From the NCBI GenBank assembly GCA_013397845.1, contig VZTG01001883.1:434001-498000 (forward strand): a DNA stretch of 64,000 nucleotides, read 5' to 3'. Source of the stretch: Melanocharis versteri. Lineage: Eukaryota > Chordata > Aves > Passeriformes > Melanocharitidae. Position numbers and translations under genes: made by a program. This document shows positions 25,253 to 39,184 of the stretch, in pieces (positions within the stretch are counted from its first letter, which is position 1; every line of letters starts with the position of its first letter). The notes under the pieces are model-generated. The model saw nothing but the letters and a program-made list of their open reading frames with translations, made no database searches and was not told the origin of the DNA.

Positions 25253-28200
25253 AAAGTGGAGGCAAAAAAAATCATAGTCTATGTAATTTCTGAGAGTCTT
25301 GATGTTTCACTTACTTAAAACTTAACAAAGAACAGGAGAATGGTCTTTAGAAAATTATTCTTCCAAGTTGAAGGAGTTGGTGACTAGCTGTTATGTGACA
25401 GTTTACCTAATTTCACCACTAAGTACATTGTTCCTTACACACCTGCCTAGTCATTACTCATGTAGTAAATGCTTTTACAGTCTGTAATTTGGAGATGTTG
25501 TAAAGATAAGTAAGATACAGCAAGGTGCAGTTATCCTCATTATAAGAACAGGATCTAACAGATTTGTAAGGATGTGTAATGTGCTTAAATTCCTTTTAAA
25601 AACCTTGTCTTTAAAGATTTTGTATATAACACACAAGAAGTCTGTGGTATGGTAACAAGCTGAACCTAGGTATTACAATGCATGATTTGCCAAAGGGTTT
25701 CACTAATGCCGAGAGTTTAGCCAGATGCAGAGATTACATTTATGTTGATAATCGCTAAACTTTGGATATTCCTGTTAACAGGGACAAGGAAAGTGGAAAG
25801 GGTACTAAACCTCATAGTTTAGATCAAGATTGGAGATCAGGATGTTACCTTTTATGTAAGGATCTGATTGCATTCTGCTGCCTACAGCAGAATCTCCCTG
25901 CCTGTTCATGTCAATGGTTGGGTCTTGGCAACTATTGCTTCGTGAGTCAGGCTGCGAGCACGCCAGCCTCTATATTTGTATTCTTCTTAAGGCTCAGGTT
26001 TAAGCAGATTAGTAATTGCCTACTCACTAGATTATCCTTTCTTTCTTCCTTCTCTTTTGCCTCCTGCAGATGTTGGTTGTAAATTTTCTGTCACTGTTAT
26101 GGCATTTTTGTGCTGTTCTCTTTCCTCAAAGTGGCTTCATTGCTCCATGTATTCAGTAGTATATATACAGGTGAAACAGCACATGACAACCATTATCTTA
26201 AAATTATTGGTACCTCATTTTCCTTTCCCGTTTTTTGATTTCCATTCCTTATTGCATTTCTGTAATGTCAGTTTCAGTTAGCGATCTCTTCTCCATAGAA
26301 CAAAACCTTATTAAAATGTAACTACTCAGATGTTTGTATTTAATGTAAATAAAGATTAGTTTCCATGTTTAAAAGTTAAGTCACTGATTAAGTAACCTGT
26401 AGACTTTTTGGCAATCACAGTAATAAGAGTATTTATGAAGATACGGTCTGTATTTAGGGAGAATTAATCAGTTTAGAAGTAAAATCTATATGGCTGAAGG
26501 AAATAACTTAGCTGTCTTTTACAGAAAAATAAAAAAGAGTGCTAGTGGGGAAGAGATGTCACTATCATCAATTAAAAATCGAAGGACACATTTAAGACTG
26601 AAATGAAAATAAATCAGACCTAAAAACATTGCTGCTCCTTGGACTCTATCTGTTCCGTAGATAACATGGGACATCATCTCCAGACCTGTCAATCAGAGAT
26701 GGTTTCATGAGTGCCAATCCCAGTAAAAAATAATTAAATCGACAAAAGCTACTGAGCTGGATTATCTCAGTGACGAAGTGTCTCTCACCTCTGCAGAGCA
26801 AGGTTACTCAAGCCCATTTTTATATGAGAAAATGAATGTATTGGTCTCTTTCTGCCTAGTTCCTATTCATTTACTTACTAAAACCAGAGCGATAGTTCAG
26901 CATGTTAATTTTACATGATAAAAACAAATGCCTTTTCTGTAGTAGCTGCAAATGTACTACTATGTTGAATGAACTGATTGTGTGAGGACCATGATCTACA
27001 GAGGACTGAGGACCAAAGATGAATAGCAGCAGAGTTTAAGACAGATCAGAACTCTGCTGATGGAATAGGCTCTGTGTAAACCTTAGCAGTCTCAGCAGTA
27101 TGAACGTTTATATGTGACTCATTAGCATAATAAAAAGAGGCAGGGTGTATGTCAGAAAGCATGACTGAAGCCAGGAGAGATGTTTTTTATACCTTCTGCA
27201 TGACCACCAGTAATTTACACTGCCTCTCTATATTTTCCAATCAGTTGAATGGTGTAAGCAATAGCCTTTTCAAGAGATTAGGAAGCAAAATGCCTTTGTA
27301 GGCTGACTTTTCAAGTGTTGAGGTTAGTACAAGTGAGCAGAACAGGTGTAGCTGGAACGATTTCATATATTAGTAGAAAACTGAAGAGCATAGTCAAAGG
27401 TAGCTTTTGTACTTGTTGTACGTAGGACTGAACTGCAAAGGCAGTTTTTATAATTTACTGATTGAAAAAGAAAAGAGTGTTAGAAAGAGTCAAGCACACT
27501 TTTTTTCATTATAATTAAAATATACTTCAATGTATTTCTGTATGTGAATAGGACAAGTGCTTAGTTACTGATTTACTGATAAAAATTTAGACAAATTTTA
27601 AATTGAGAGTTTCATTTCTATATGAAAATGTAAAGACGTTGTTTTGAAACACTATGTAACCTTTTTTAGATTGTACTTGGCATTATTGTTTTGGCTGGAA
27701 CAGTTTGAATATGATTTTCATTTGTAGTAGTGTCAGATTGCATATGCATTTTTGGGAGTGAGTGAAACATACAATAAAGCATTGTATGCTTGTGTTAAAG
27801 ATTATTTTATGAACAGATACTCTGACTCTTTGTAGGAGAATGGAAAACGAAGAGGTATCCAACCTACTTTCATTCTCCATGTGTCCAGAAAACTCTTGCT
27901 GTGATTGATGTGATCTCAGCCTTCTGATGAAAGGAATCTAATCACGTTATTTCATTTAAAATGGACACAAACCAAGAATTAAAAGCATCAGCAAAATAAT
28001 GATGTGAAAGCTACAGACAGAAAAGGATCATTGTTAGGGAGAAGCCACAACTAGGCTCTGTAAAACTTGGTGCTGCTTTCCTAGTTAGACATTAATGGGA
28101 TGGATGATATAATAGGAAAGGAATACTTTCCTTGAATATCCCAGATAAAACTAATTGGGAAGCAAAATCTTTTCACCTCTCCTGCTCCCTGGGCATTTGC

Positions 28201-28750
28201 TAATGGACAAACCTTGTGTGAAGGCATTTTCTTGGTACTTATGTCAAAAGCCAGAGTATTTTGAAGGTACCTAAGGGAACTGAAATTACATAATTTGAAT
28301 TCTATCAATAGTCTGAAAGGAGAGAGCTGTTGAGAAGGGGAGACTTGGAGTCTTACTGTGAAATTACCTTTCTGGATATTTTTCTGACAATGAGATTGCG
28401 GAAAAGTCCCAGCCAAGTTGTGAGTTGGTGGGTCTCAGTTTGGTTCAAAAAAAGGCATGACCCTAATCATGAAGCTCAGGAGCACAGCTCACTCTCTTTT
28501 AGGAATCTTGGCAGCTGGAATACTTAAGCAGTGAAGAAAATTATGCTGACTTGATGTGAATTAATCAGAGTAACTTTTAAAGATTTAATATACACCCCCA
28601 TGAGTACCAAAAAAGTCCCTGCCTACTGGCCATGGTGCTCATCTCCAACCCACACACATGTGGAGAGACACTGGAGTTGATTACAATCTGTAAGAATATT
28701 ATTTTTAACAGTTGTAATAGTCCACTTCTGAATAATCATTAAATGTATCT
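25253..28750. other. Non-genic stretch, nothing recognised
   Basis: AT-rich sequence without recognisable genes or named repeats. Open frames are short. Confidence 0.55.
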
Positions 28751-28806
28751 TTAAAAAAAAACCCAAACCCGAGCCAACGAAAAACTAAAAACCCAACCAA
28801 AACCAG
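28751..28806 (+). repeat. A/C-rich low-complexity block
   Basis: A run of A interrupted by CCC and CC groups (AAAAACCCAAACCC and similar). It is the plus-strand counterpart of the T/G-rich blocks elsewhere in the window. Confidence 0.8.
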
Positions 28807-31800
28807 AATATATGCAGATGACTAAAATACAGTTCCTTTCTTCCTACGCAGAACTATTATGCTCAAACATTCCCAGTGAAAGCATCTGCAGCAAATCACA
28901 AGCAGGATATTAACTATTTAGCTGTCTGATGTTCAGTTTCTCTGATCATTGTTTTGCAGCTTGGGGAGTGTGTTACCAAGGTAAAATTTGAAAAGCTCAA
29001 TACCTTGCTTTGGAATAATTGAAATTTCCTTCTCTGGGTGGCCCAGAGATATGTCTATGACATTGATCCTGTCTGCCTTAAGAATTTTCTATCAGTCTAT
29101 CGCCTTTATAACCGAGCACCTCTTAGGTTAATGAGTTGACATTCTTCTTGCTCTTTAGGGGTCTGGAGGCCAGGAAAACCAAAGGAGGCTGTTAAATTTT
29201 GTAGCAGAGAGATTATGAAATGTGCCTTAGAATGGGGTCTGTGGCATAAGTTGGGAAAAAGAGACTGGTTGAAGATGGTACCATGGCTCTTTATTTCCTT
29301 TAGCATGTATTGTCCATTGACTCCCTAGTTGGTGGAGTGTTTTTCTGTCTAGAATTGTTTATCTTCCATGTTTTTGAGACGTGTTTTGGATGTTCATTTT
29401 GGCTGTGATGGTAAAAGTCGGTGCTTTTAGCACAATTGGGTTTTAGCAAAAAGTTCTATTATGTGTTGTTCAGAAATAGTAAAAAGATTTAGAGATGTTG
29501 GGGTGTTTTTTTGGAATCATGTTCCTTTTGCATGTTGTAGAGTACACATTTTATTTGAAACAAATCTCTCTAAAAGAAAATATACATTCCTGGACAAGAG
29601 GCTGAGTCTTTCCGTCCCAGCCCAGATGTGCCACTGCACTGTGCCAAAGGCTGATGCAGGCTGATCTGGGTTAGCTGCTCAGTGCCAGTACTTGGGAAAT
29701 AGTATCTTGCAATCAGCTGGAGTAAAGAAGCCATGAGGGAGTCGTTCTCAATGAAATCCTTTCAGTGAGGTATCTCTGCAGGTCCTTAGTTCTTTGTTGC
29801 TCTAGTTATCCCCCCTGTAGTTTCTGTTTCAGACTGGGATAGCTCAAAAAATGACCATCCTCTTTCGTTCTGCCAGACTGACGCCGCATACAGGCTCATT
29901 AAGCCCCAGCTTGCTTATTGTTTGCATTCTCAAAGCTAATGTAAGTCAAGGGAGAGATCGGTGCTTGGCTTTGGCTCAGAATGTTGAACAAACAGCTGAC
30001 TGGTTTCTAACTAACTCATTTAGAAGAAGAAAAGCAAGCTCTGTTTTTAATGTTAGCTTGCTCTAGTGGCAATTTTTCTAGGGCATTTGTCTCTGTTGGA
30101 TGGAAATACAGAGCAAGGACGAGTCCAGTTAGAAGCTTTGGTGTCTGTACTTTCAGGCATTAAATAGAGATACTGGAATGGAATAGATATCCTGACCTAA
30201 TAAGCCCCACAGAGAGACAACCCCAGATTTCCTATGCCACAATGTGGCAAATGAAGGCCTGTGTGTGGCAAGCCCTACAAAGCAAATCTGGCAGGCAAGG
30301 AGAAATGATGTATTGCTCTTGATAATGGCAAAGAAACAAAGTATTTGGTGACGTGTGCTGCTGAAAATTCCTATTCTCAGGTCCATTCCTGAAAGGGGGT
30401 ATTCCCTTCATCTCCTGCTCCCCACATGAACGTAAAAACAAACCCTTTTAAAGATGGAGGAGAAAGCAAAATTAGCCTGCTTCTTCTCTGACCTCTCCCT
30501 GGAGGCCAGGAAGGTAAAGATAAAGCCATAGTTACAGCTTTCCAGCCAGTACATACTCTCTTCCCCTAGATCAGTGTGGAAAATATTAGCTTGATTTTTC
30601 CTGAAATACCTGGTTTCTGAGGATCTGTATGAGATCTTTACAGTTTTGTGAAATTTAAAGTTTGCATATGCTGCAAAACCAAGGAAAGATCGTTATTTTT
30701 TCTTTAGTTTAGTTTAGGAGCATGACTTCAATGCAGTTCCAAAGTGTTGAGGAAGTAGATGATGCTTGCAAACTTCTGTCAGTTGTAACTAAATATTCCA
30801 GAACCCCCAAACCAAACAACTCAAATATTTATTTATCCAGCTTCTCACATTGCAGCTTTGCTTTATTTTAAGCCTTGTCTCAGGGACAAACAGTTGAGTC
30901 ACACTGGGGGTTATCAGTTACAAATTAGGAAAAAGCATAGGATGCTAAACTGGCCATCTCTCTCACCTCCAGTGGGGGTGTTAGCATGAGTTATGTGTTT
31001 GCCTGCTGGGGAAGGATGAGTGGGAAAGGAGAATGGCTGTCAATGGCAGACATTGAAAAGGACCTTCTTTCCATGATGCAAAATGAGTCCTAAGTACTCG
31101 GACAGCAGCAGACAGAAGAGGCTGAGGGAGCATCTCGGCTTTGGGTTGCTGAAGAGGGAGGAGTTCAGATGTGAAAGGTGGCAAAATGAACAAAAGATCC
31201 CAGAGCAGCAGTTTCTTGAAGATTTTGTGGTGCATAAGATTTTGGTTGTTTCAGATGGCTGTGAAAGAAAAGCTAAAGATATGTGTCTGAAACTCTGGCC
31301 TTTGCTCAGCAAAGTCACCTTGTCTCTGCATTCAGCAGCAATGTTTCGATGTCCTACTGTCCTGTGTATGTGTTTTATCACTGGAAGATCATCCCTCTGT
31401 ACTCACCTCTTCTTTAAAAACCTGAGACTCCCTCATGCAGTATCCTTTTTCCTACATCTGTGAGTCTTGCTACAATCACCCCCCTCAGAAATAGAAAACT
31501 TACTGTATGCTACTCTTCGCACCGGTGAGCCCCCTACAGCTTTGTTTTCAATTGCTTTTTCCATTCTTCTGTGTTTTAATTATGTGTCCTTAGTGATGAG
31601 ATTTTATCCTCTGAGAAATGAAACTGTTTCTTTATATTTGTGATCCAGTTTGAGGTTCTGTGGAAAACATTGTAAAGAATTAATAATAATTCCATGGCAT
31701 CTTTCCACTTTCTGGAAAATTTCCAGTCTAAATTTCTTCAGTCTGTATTTTTATGCTTTTAATTTGATTTTTATCATTTTGCATTGGTTCTTCCATCTTT

Positions 31801-33785
31801 CCTTTGTATCTCATGTTTGTAGATTTTTATTTCTCTTCTTAGTCAGCACTGGCCCAGCATTTTCATATTCAAATTTGAAACTGTCTTCCTAAATCAGTCT
31901 AAGATAATCACATATTTTCTTCATGTCTACTCCTGCTTAGCACTGTCAAATGGAGCTTTGTAGTATTTGGTAGGCAGTCTGAAGGAAAACGAAGAAGGAA
32001 AAGTCAGAGCCAAACCCACTAGCTAAGTAATAATGGATAATCGGTCCTTTACATGTATACCCAAGCTTTTTTGTGTTACGAAACAAAACAAACCGGGTTA
32101 GAACTCTACTGGGAAATCAGGCTTTTGTGTAAAATTTAAAATATGTGCTCCTTTCTGAATTCTACCTGCATTAGTTTTCATTCAATATCTTTTCTCTTTC
32201 TGTATGCAACATATAACTATATATTTGTTTAAAATATATATGTAGTATATTTTATATAGTACTTTTGTCCTGTTCTTAGATTTTGATTGTAAGTCACTGT
32301 TCATTCATAGTCGGAGACATTCTGACTAAAGCATGGGATAATTTTTAATGATGCCTATATTGTAAATTACTTTCAGCGTAGAATAAACTATTAGGTAGTG
32401 TCAGTAGAATTCTAAATTAAGTCTACATGAACCATGTGCTAGTTCTGGTTGCCTTAAAATCTGAAATAACACTTTCCTGGAATGCTATTTCTGGGAGTGT
32501 ATTTTTTCTTTGTGGAAGGCCCTTGCAAAGCTTTATGAACAGTATTTTCCCTGTCATAATGGCACAAAATATTATGACTGGTTAGTGGCAAAATACAGCA
32601 AAGCAAAGAATATTGTCTGCAGGGGAATTTTATGTAACAAAGAATACATTTACCCAAAGAGTAAATATAGTCAGACCACTGAAATTCTTGCACTAAGATT
32701 ACATATATCGGACTTAATATTTTGTGCTGTTGGTAATCATTTTTGAGTGCTGCACTCAGGACTTCTCTAGCTGTCTCTGGGATTTGTTCCTCAAGAAGTT
32801 CTCTACTGGTAGGATGCATCACAGGCCTCTTCAAGTCCCATTTAATTCCACTTCTGTTTTCAAAACGTGATCTTGAGTGCTCATGCATGTAAGGAGGCTT
32901 GGTTGCCATTTGTAGTGTGGTGGTTTTGCACGTGCTCTTCTCCTATCCTTTTCTTGGCCTTCCTCTCTGAGCATTCATATTTCTCTCTCAGTGCTCATTC
33001 CCCTGAAAATCCACAGTAGGATGCAAGGTGGAAACCCCTGGGATTTTAAATCCCAAGCCAAGTCTGAGTGAGAAAGGCAAATATTCCTCCCACACTCTCA
33101 ATGCGACTGGTACCTTGATTTATGGATTAAAACTTCTCTTTTGTTGTAAAGTCTTACTGCCTTTGACTCCTTTGCAAATCCCAGAACTTTGTCTTTGCTG
33201 ACCATTGAGGCACATATCGTTATGGAAAAGCTTCTCACTTTCTGGTGCTCCTTGCCAAGACACATGATAACCACCCAAAATACTCCTGACTGTACATGTC
33301 TGTACTGAATCTAGTTTAAACAAAGGAAGAAAGCATAAGAATACAGGTTATTTTGGGAATAAAAGTATGAAGTTTTCTCTGCCACAGTGATCCTTGTAGT
33401 TGAGCACATGGTTACTAAAAGAGTCTGGCTTTACAGCTGGAGCAATGTAAAAATAGTTTCAATTAAAAAGATGTGAAAAAGTATAAAAAGTATCACAAGC
33501 ATTTGGGTTTCTTAATAAAAGTCTGAAATTTACAGAGACTGGGGTGGTGCAGCTGGGTACAAAGTCTTTGTTGCTTGTTAGTTGATATGAACTCCTAATG
33601 AATCACTTGGCTTTTCTAGGCATGAATAATCACATATCTCACTTGTACCAATAAAACCTGTATACCATACCCCACAATATTTTGTTGTCTTTCCTTAATT
33701 AAATTATAAACTTCAACTAAAATATTCTGCAAATTCCTCCATCTGGACCCTGTTACCAGAGTAGCTGTAAATGATTCACTGTCTA
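28807..33785. other. Non-genic stretch, nothing recognised
   Basis: No supported gene. A pyrimidine-leaning stretch at about 31640-31870 creates a hydrophobic short frame of no evident meaning. An AT-rich patch with TATATA strings lies at 32205-32265. Confidence 0.55.
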
Positions 33786-33938
33786 CAAGAGTTTCATAAC
33801 ACTGAGGAGATGCAGTCCACCCGCTTTTTACCGACTAAGAGCAGAGCCATAGGGGTTTAGTGACTTTCTCAATGTCACCTCCTAAGTCAGAGCGATCTTC
33901 TGTATTCTAGGCGGGCAGCCTAATGACTGAGACATCCC
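33786..33938 (-). mobile_element. MIR-like SINE relic, minus strand
   Basis: On the plus strand the order is ACTGAGG, then GGTTTAGTGACTTTCTCAAT, GTCACCTCCTAAGTCAGAGC, TATTCTAGG and CCTAATGACTGAGACA. This matches the reverse complement of a MIR-type SINE, where one expects ACTGAGG, GGTTAAGTGACTTGCCCAAG, GTCACACAGCTAGTAAGT, AGAGC, AGAACCCAGG, CCTGACTCCCAG. The block order and spacing are kept but substitutions and small gaps are many. The element therefore lies in the opposite orientation to the copy at 20779-20932. Confidence 0.6.
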
Positions 33939-36900
33939 TCAACCCAGTGAAGTTTGTGACCTAGATGAATGTTTGGTGCATCTGGCAACATTTCAGCTGT
34001 GTTTCTGCTGGGAACATCTGTAATGTTTGGCTGTCTTGCAGGTATTTTGCCTCTGTGCACATCTGGAAAGCGGGCAGGTATGCAAGCATGGCCACTGTGA
34101 CTTTCTGGAACCAGAAACAACCAACAGTTATGGTTTCAGTGAGCTGTGTGTTATAATATCCTTGCAGAGCTGAGCTGGAATACCACTAATAACTGCACTG
34201 AATTTGCAGAGCGCTTTCGATAATGGAAATCTCTCATAAGCTGTCCTGTCAGTAGGTGGAAAAGGTCAGTTGTGTATTCTGTTGGAGAAAGAAAATTGTG
34301 GTAAAGGTCAGAAGAATTAAGACATTTTCAGTCTGCCTCAGTCGGCCAGTTCCTCTGGTTTACTGTGGTGCATGTTTTGTAGAGTAAAGGATATAATTAG
34401 AAAGCTGAGAAACCCAACAATGAAAGCCCATCTCCAATTTTTATCTTGAGCCCTTCAAACTGGGATTAAGTTGAGGAATGAAAGGAAGTTTTTAATGCTG
34501 TCCTCTCTTCTCTCTCCAGAAAAAAGTAAGCGACAGGGCACAGTGTGTTTTCAATAACCTAAGTGATGTTAATCTAAAGTGAAACACACTTTGTTATTGA
34601 GCATGGCTCTCTATCATTAAATACTGAAATCGCAGCATTGGCTTTATTCTTTGGTGTGCTCTAGGCTTTTCTTGAGTGCTGGTGGATTTACTCTTATTTT
34701 CTTGTAAGTAGCATCCTTAAGATGCACGGGTTTTAATTGATTATGTATCTGTATTAAACACAGTGAGACTATGTTACTAATGCAAGATTGGAATGTCATG
34801 TTAACAGTGCATATTTGCAGGTCATTCCTGATGAAGCTTTGTATTTGAAATCTAAGGAAATACTCAGTTTTCATGTACATAACGAACCTTTGGAACTCAC
34901 TGTTGTATGGTGTTTTTGAATCTTAAGTACATTGGAAATCTTTAGTGTGTTAGAAATGTTATATGGGACAATATATATAACTAATGAGCAATTTCTCACT
35001 GATAAAAGTTGCTTGGAAAACCCTGTAAGAAGTACAAAATACAATACTTCGAGAATATAAACAAACCAGCAAGTAAGAGAGCAATAAATATTTTGGCCAG
35101 ATATTAAGTAAAAACCTACCAAAAGCATTCTTGCACTAAAGCAAATGTTGCTGATAACTCTAAAGCACATTCTTGCTAATACTGCTAAGTGTCCATGCTT
35201 CTCTTCTCCTTAGGAACTGAACATTCACAGTGGCACAGGCCATGAGGCAGAACTGAATGCTGGATATTAGCAAACCATATTCCATGCAAAGCTTAACCAG
35301 AACTTCAAACCACTTCTTTTCAGTATTTGCTAGCTTTGGTCTGCTAACAGTAGCCTGTGTATTTGCTGGCATTGATATGAGACAAATGGGGTTTTTTTGT
35401 TGGTTTTTTTTGTTTTTTTTTTTAATACTGATGCAATTACTCAATAATAGAGCACATGACATGTATCTTTTCTTACTGTAGCTGTCTGCCTCTGTGAAGA
35501 GGGAGTTGGCCCTTTGGGGGTGCAATAAGAAAGGCAGTGGCAGAACAACAGGGTCATGATGAAGACCACAGCTCCACAGGGACCCAGGTTGCTGCAAGCC
35601 ACCATCTCAGAACAGCAGAGATACTTGCAGCAGCACACATAGGACAGTAAGAGATAATGAAAGGAGAAAATGAGCTTCATAATCTCAAGGTTTAAAGTTG
35701 ATGGTGTAGTCCTTTGGGATCAGCAGATACATTGCTTAACATGGAAAGCTTTTGATGTTTATTTAAGTTTATTAAAATATAAAGATGAAATGTGCATGGC
35801 AGAGAAATCTGAGCCTTTTCACCCTAATGTTTTCCTGTGGTCTCCATTACTCCTACTGCTTCTGCCATTGAGTCATTTCTTGCAGGAACGTTCCTATGCA
35901 ACTTTCACTGGTGTTCTCCTGTGTGGAAGTCTGCAAAACTGAGCTTAGGGTTTCAAAGACAAATACTTGCTGTGAAATACCTGGATCTGGCATTGCTATG
36001 TGAATGGTGGCATTCTGGGAAGTTGTGCCATGCAGAGATACTGAGGTTCACAGGCAGCTTTTTCTTCCTACACTGTGAGACAGAGAGCAATTCCTCTATC
36101 AGTGACAAGAGCCATACACTAAAATTTGTAACTGAGCATGCTTTCCTTCCTTTGGCCCCCACTAGGTCTGAGCTCCAGCTCACAGGAGGGAGGTGACTGG
36201 CCAACTGTCACTCATCCGATTCTCTGTGATCTGGCACAGCCAACAACGTGTCTCACTTTCCTGACTAAACTCAGTCTTCCAGCTAGAAGCTTTGTGCATA
36301 GTTCTGTTAATCTCTTGCACTGACTGTTGTGACTTTCTTCCTTTGGATTTCCTTGTGTGCAGTTCATTCAAGTGGCTGCTGAGATAGCAATCTGCAGCTA
36401 TTTCTCTATTTGTGCTCATCTTGCTTGCTTCACATTTCTTCCTGAACCACCAGGTTTTTTTACATTTCTTACTCAAATCATATCACTGGTCTTCCAAGGT
36501 ACCACAAAATTCTTTTCTTCCTTCCATTTCTGCTTTGTGTGATTCCTGTTCAGCTCTTGTCAGACTCCAAGATCTTACTTTTTTTTGTTTTCTTGCTCTT
36601 CTGTTGTTACCTCTTTAACAGCTATTTGGCATGAATGCCATGCCTTGCCCTGTCTTTTTTTTTGTGTGTTAAACACCACTTTCGACTCATTCAGGTATTT
36701 CCTTGCAGTCTTTTCCGTATCCTCTTTTTCCCTGAGTAAGTCACTGCAAAAAAGAAAATTGTAGCAACACTAGTGAAAAGGGAAGTTTCTGGTCAAAAAG
36801 TAGTTTAAGAGACCACATCTCATTTATTATACCTTGGGAATTTATTTCTAGTTCATGTGTCATTGGGCTATGTAGCAAATGAAAAGGAATTTTTGCTAGA

Positions 36901-38436
36901 AAGAGCTAAGAAGTGCCACCTTTGCACTGGAGCATTTTTGGCTCACATGAGCTGAGGATAGTTTTGCAGGGCCTTTTGCTGGCAAACACGCAGTTGGAAT
37001 TGCCTTGTGTTTGGTCAGGTTGATGAGTAAACAGGGTGGTCTAGAAGCCATATAACTGCTTCTGTGCTTGAACAAATAAGCTTAGCCTCTTAGCAGCGTT
37101 TGAGCCCCTGGGAAGAAGCTAGAGCTGAGTAAGCAAGTCCCTCTGTGCATTGGATTCAAGAAGCACATAGACATATGCTACAGCAGAGATAGTCCTATTA
37201 AAATATGAGGGGCTTATGTGGGTAGCTCACAAAGGAATGTGGCCTGACCAGAGGAGGCTGGTGGGGCAGAGGGAGTGACGATGGCTCCTGGTAGGAGTCA
37301 CACATGGCTGCTCTGTACGAGGTTAAGCTAAATTGTGCACATGGTTGTGGGTGACCTAGTAGATGCATTGTTCTCTGGGACATAGTGTTGAAATAGTATA
37401 TTTAAATGCACTGGCTGCTTCAGATTCATTTCCTGTGTTAATTTCCCCTTTCTGTATCTTTTACTTTATTTCCAGCTATAAACTCTTAGATAATGTTTTT
37501 TGTGTGCCATTGAATGGTGGTTGTAACCATCCCAGAAGTGGTCACAGTTTATTGTTAAGTGAAGGAATTTGTAATCAGATTCTCACTTGTTCAAGATAGT
37601 AACAGCTCTATTATAAGTGGAATACCATATCTGAGGACATCTGAGAATTTGACCCTTTGTCAGAATATATTAAAAAGATAAACGTGGTAGACAAATAGGG
37701 AAATATTTTGGTAAAATAAGCTATGCAAGTGTGGTTGCTTTCACTGCAGTTTTAGTAAGATGCTGCCACGTATGATGACTTACCTCACATTCAAGATAAT
37801 TTTGTGTGGGTCTAGTATGCCCATTCATCAGAGTACTTGCCAGCTGTGTGGGACAGTATAGTTGGGTACAGGTGCAGGCAGTTTGTACAATATGTTGTCT
37901 TTGCTGCTGTCTAATCACTGAAGCTACAGGATGCAGCAAATATTTTAAAATGCTGCTGAAAAATGGAGAAGGGAGGTACATGAAGACCCTGATTCATACT
38001 AAGAGTTTTGTTACAGGGTATTTCACAGAGATAATATCATGATTTTGGGTTCAGAAGCAGCAGAGAAGTTGTATCAATGCATTAAAAGAAAATCTTTTCT
38101 ATACTGGCTATTTCATTGATGAAACTATCCCTAGTGTGGTATTTCCTTTAAATATTATCTATGCTGTTATTTTGCTTTTACCACATGTAGCACAGGGGAA
38201 AGCTATTTCCCTGCTGAGGCACCAGCGTACCACACAGTTTCTGTATTTCTTTTTAATTTCCCTAAGCTGAAGGATCTGACATCAATTTCAAAAGATGCAA
38301 CTGAATTCTACTTGGTAACGTTTAAGTAAACAATATACCCTATTCGCATGTTTAATAACTGTGATTGACATTGATAAGTATGAAGCCTATTCCACTTGTA
38401 TTATGCAGATTAAATACAGAAACAGTCACCCACAGG
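33939..38436. other. Non-genic stretch with a T-rich block
   Basis: No gene recognised. A T/G-rich block lies at about 35388-35424. Frames at 35160-36210 overlap on both strands but none shows a protein family or convincing coding character. Confidence 0.5.
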
Positions 38437-38860
38437 CAGTGCAAAACAAGGAATTCATTCTCCACTTCCCATGGTCAGGCAGGTGTTCAGTCATTCCTTT
38501 GAAAAGCTGAGTTCCATCACACGTAATAGTGACTTGGGAAGACAAGCACCATCACTCCGAAGATCATCTCTGCCTTCTTCCCCCACCTTTATATGCTGAG
38601 CGTGATGCCATCTGGTCTGGAATATTCCTTCGGTCCTTTGGGGTCAGCTGCCCTGGCTGTGTGCCTTCCCGACTTCCTGTGCACCTCCAGCCTGGTGGGG
38701 TAGTGTGAGCAGCAGCAAAGGCCTTGGCTGTGTTTTAGCTCTCTCTAAAACAGCTAAAGGATCCCTGTATTATCAACACCGTGTTCAGAATAAATCCAAA
38801 ACATAGCCCCATGCCAGCTACTATGAAGAAAATTAACTCTATCCCAGCCAAAACCAGCAC
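38437..38860 (+). mobile_element. 5'-truncated solo LTR, same superfamily as 6933-7467
   Basis: The sequence runs from GCAAAACAAGGAATTCATTC through CTTCCCATGGTCAGGCAGG, GTTCCATCACACGTAAT and GGGAAGACAAGCACCATCAC. It then has the TATA-like TTTATATGCTGAGCGTGATG and GGGGTCAGCTGCCCTGGCTG, and ends with CATAGCCCCATGCCAGCTAC and AACTCTATCCCAGCCAAAAC followed by CAGCAC. The order matches a bird LTR family related to the first LTR, but of another subfamily with a longer 3' half. The usual TGTCATGG start is missing, so about the first 100-150 bases have been lost or never copied. No retroviral coding region adjoins it. Confidence 0.82.
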
Positions 38861-39184
38861 TCTTTTTAATTTGATTCGTACAACCTTATATCAATTTCAT
38901 CATTTCTTCTGCTGGACACTCAGGGTAGATAAAGGTAATACGAGCTGGGTCAGCTGCCACTGTTGTTCACTGGGTGCTTTGACTTTAAATGTAATTTACT
39001 GCCATAAACACCACCAGAAAAAAGATGAAGAAGGACAGTGGATCCTGTACTTATTTGGGTGGTGCACTTTTCAACTGCAACTGAAAATTTAGGACAATTA
39101 GTATTGTAAATTTTTGAGAATGTCATGTATGTGTGATGAATTATAGCAGGTCTTCCTGGGTAATATAAGTTTACAGTCAGGAAT
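38861..39184. other. Spacer between LTR and old repeat
   Basis: Ordinary sequence with no recognised feature. A 103-codon frame starting inside the LTR at 38781 runs into it and is judged spurious. Confidence 0.5.

Noticed and set aside
6933..38860. The two LTRs as ends of one large provirus
   Set aside because: They are of different subfamilies, the second is 5'-truncated, and the 31 kb between them holds no retroviral coding remnants.
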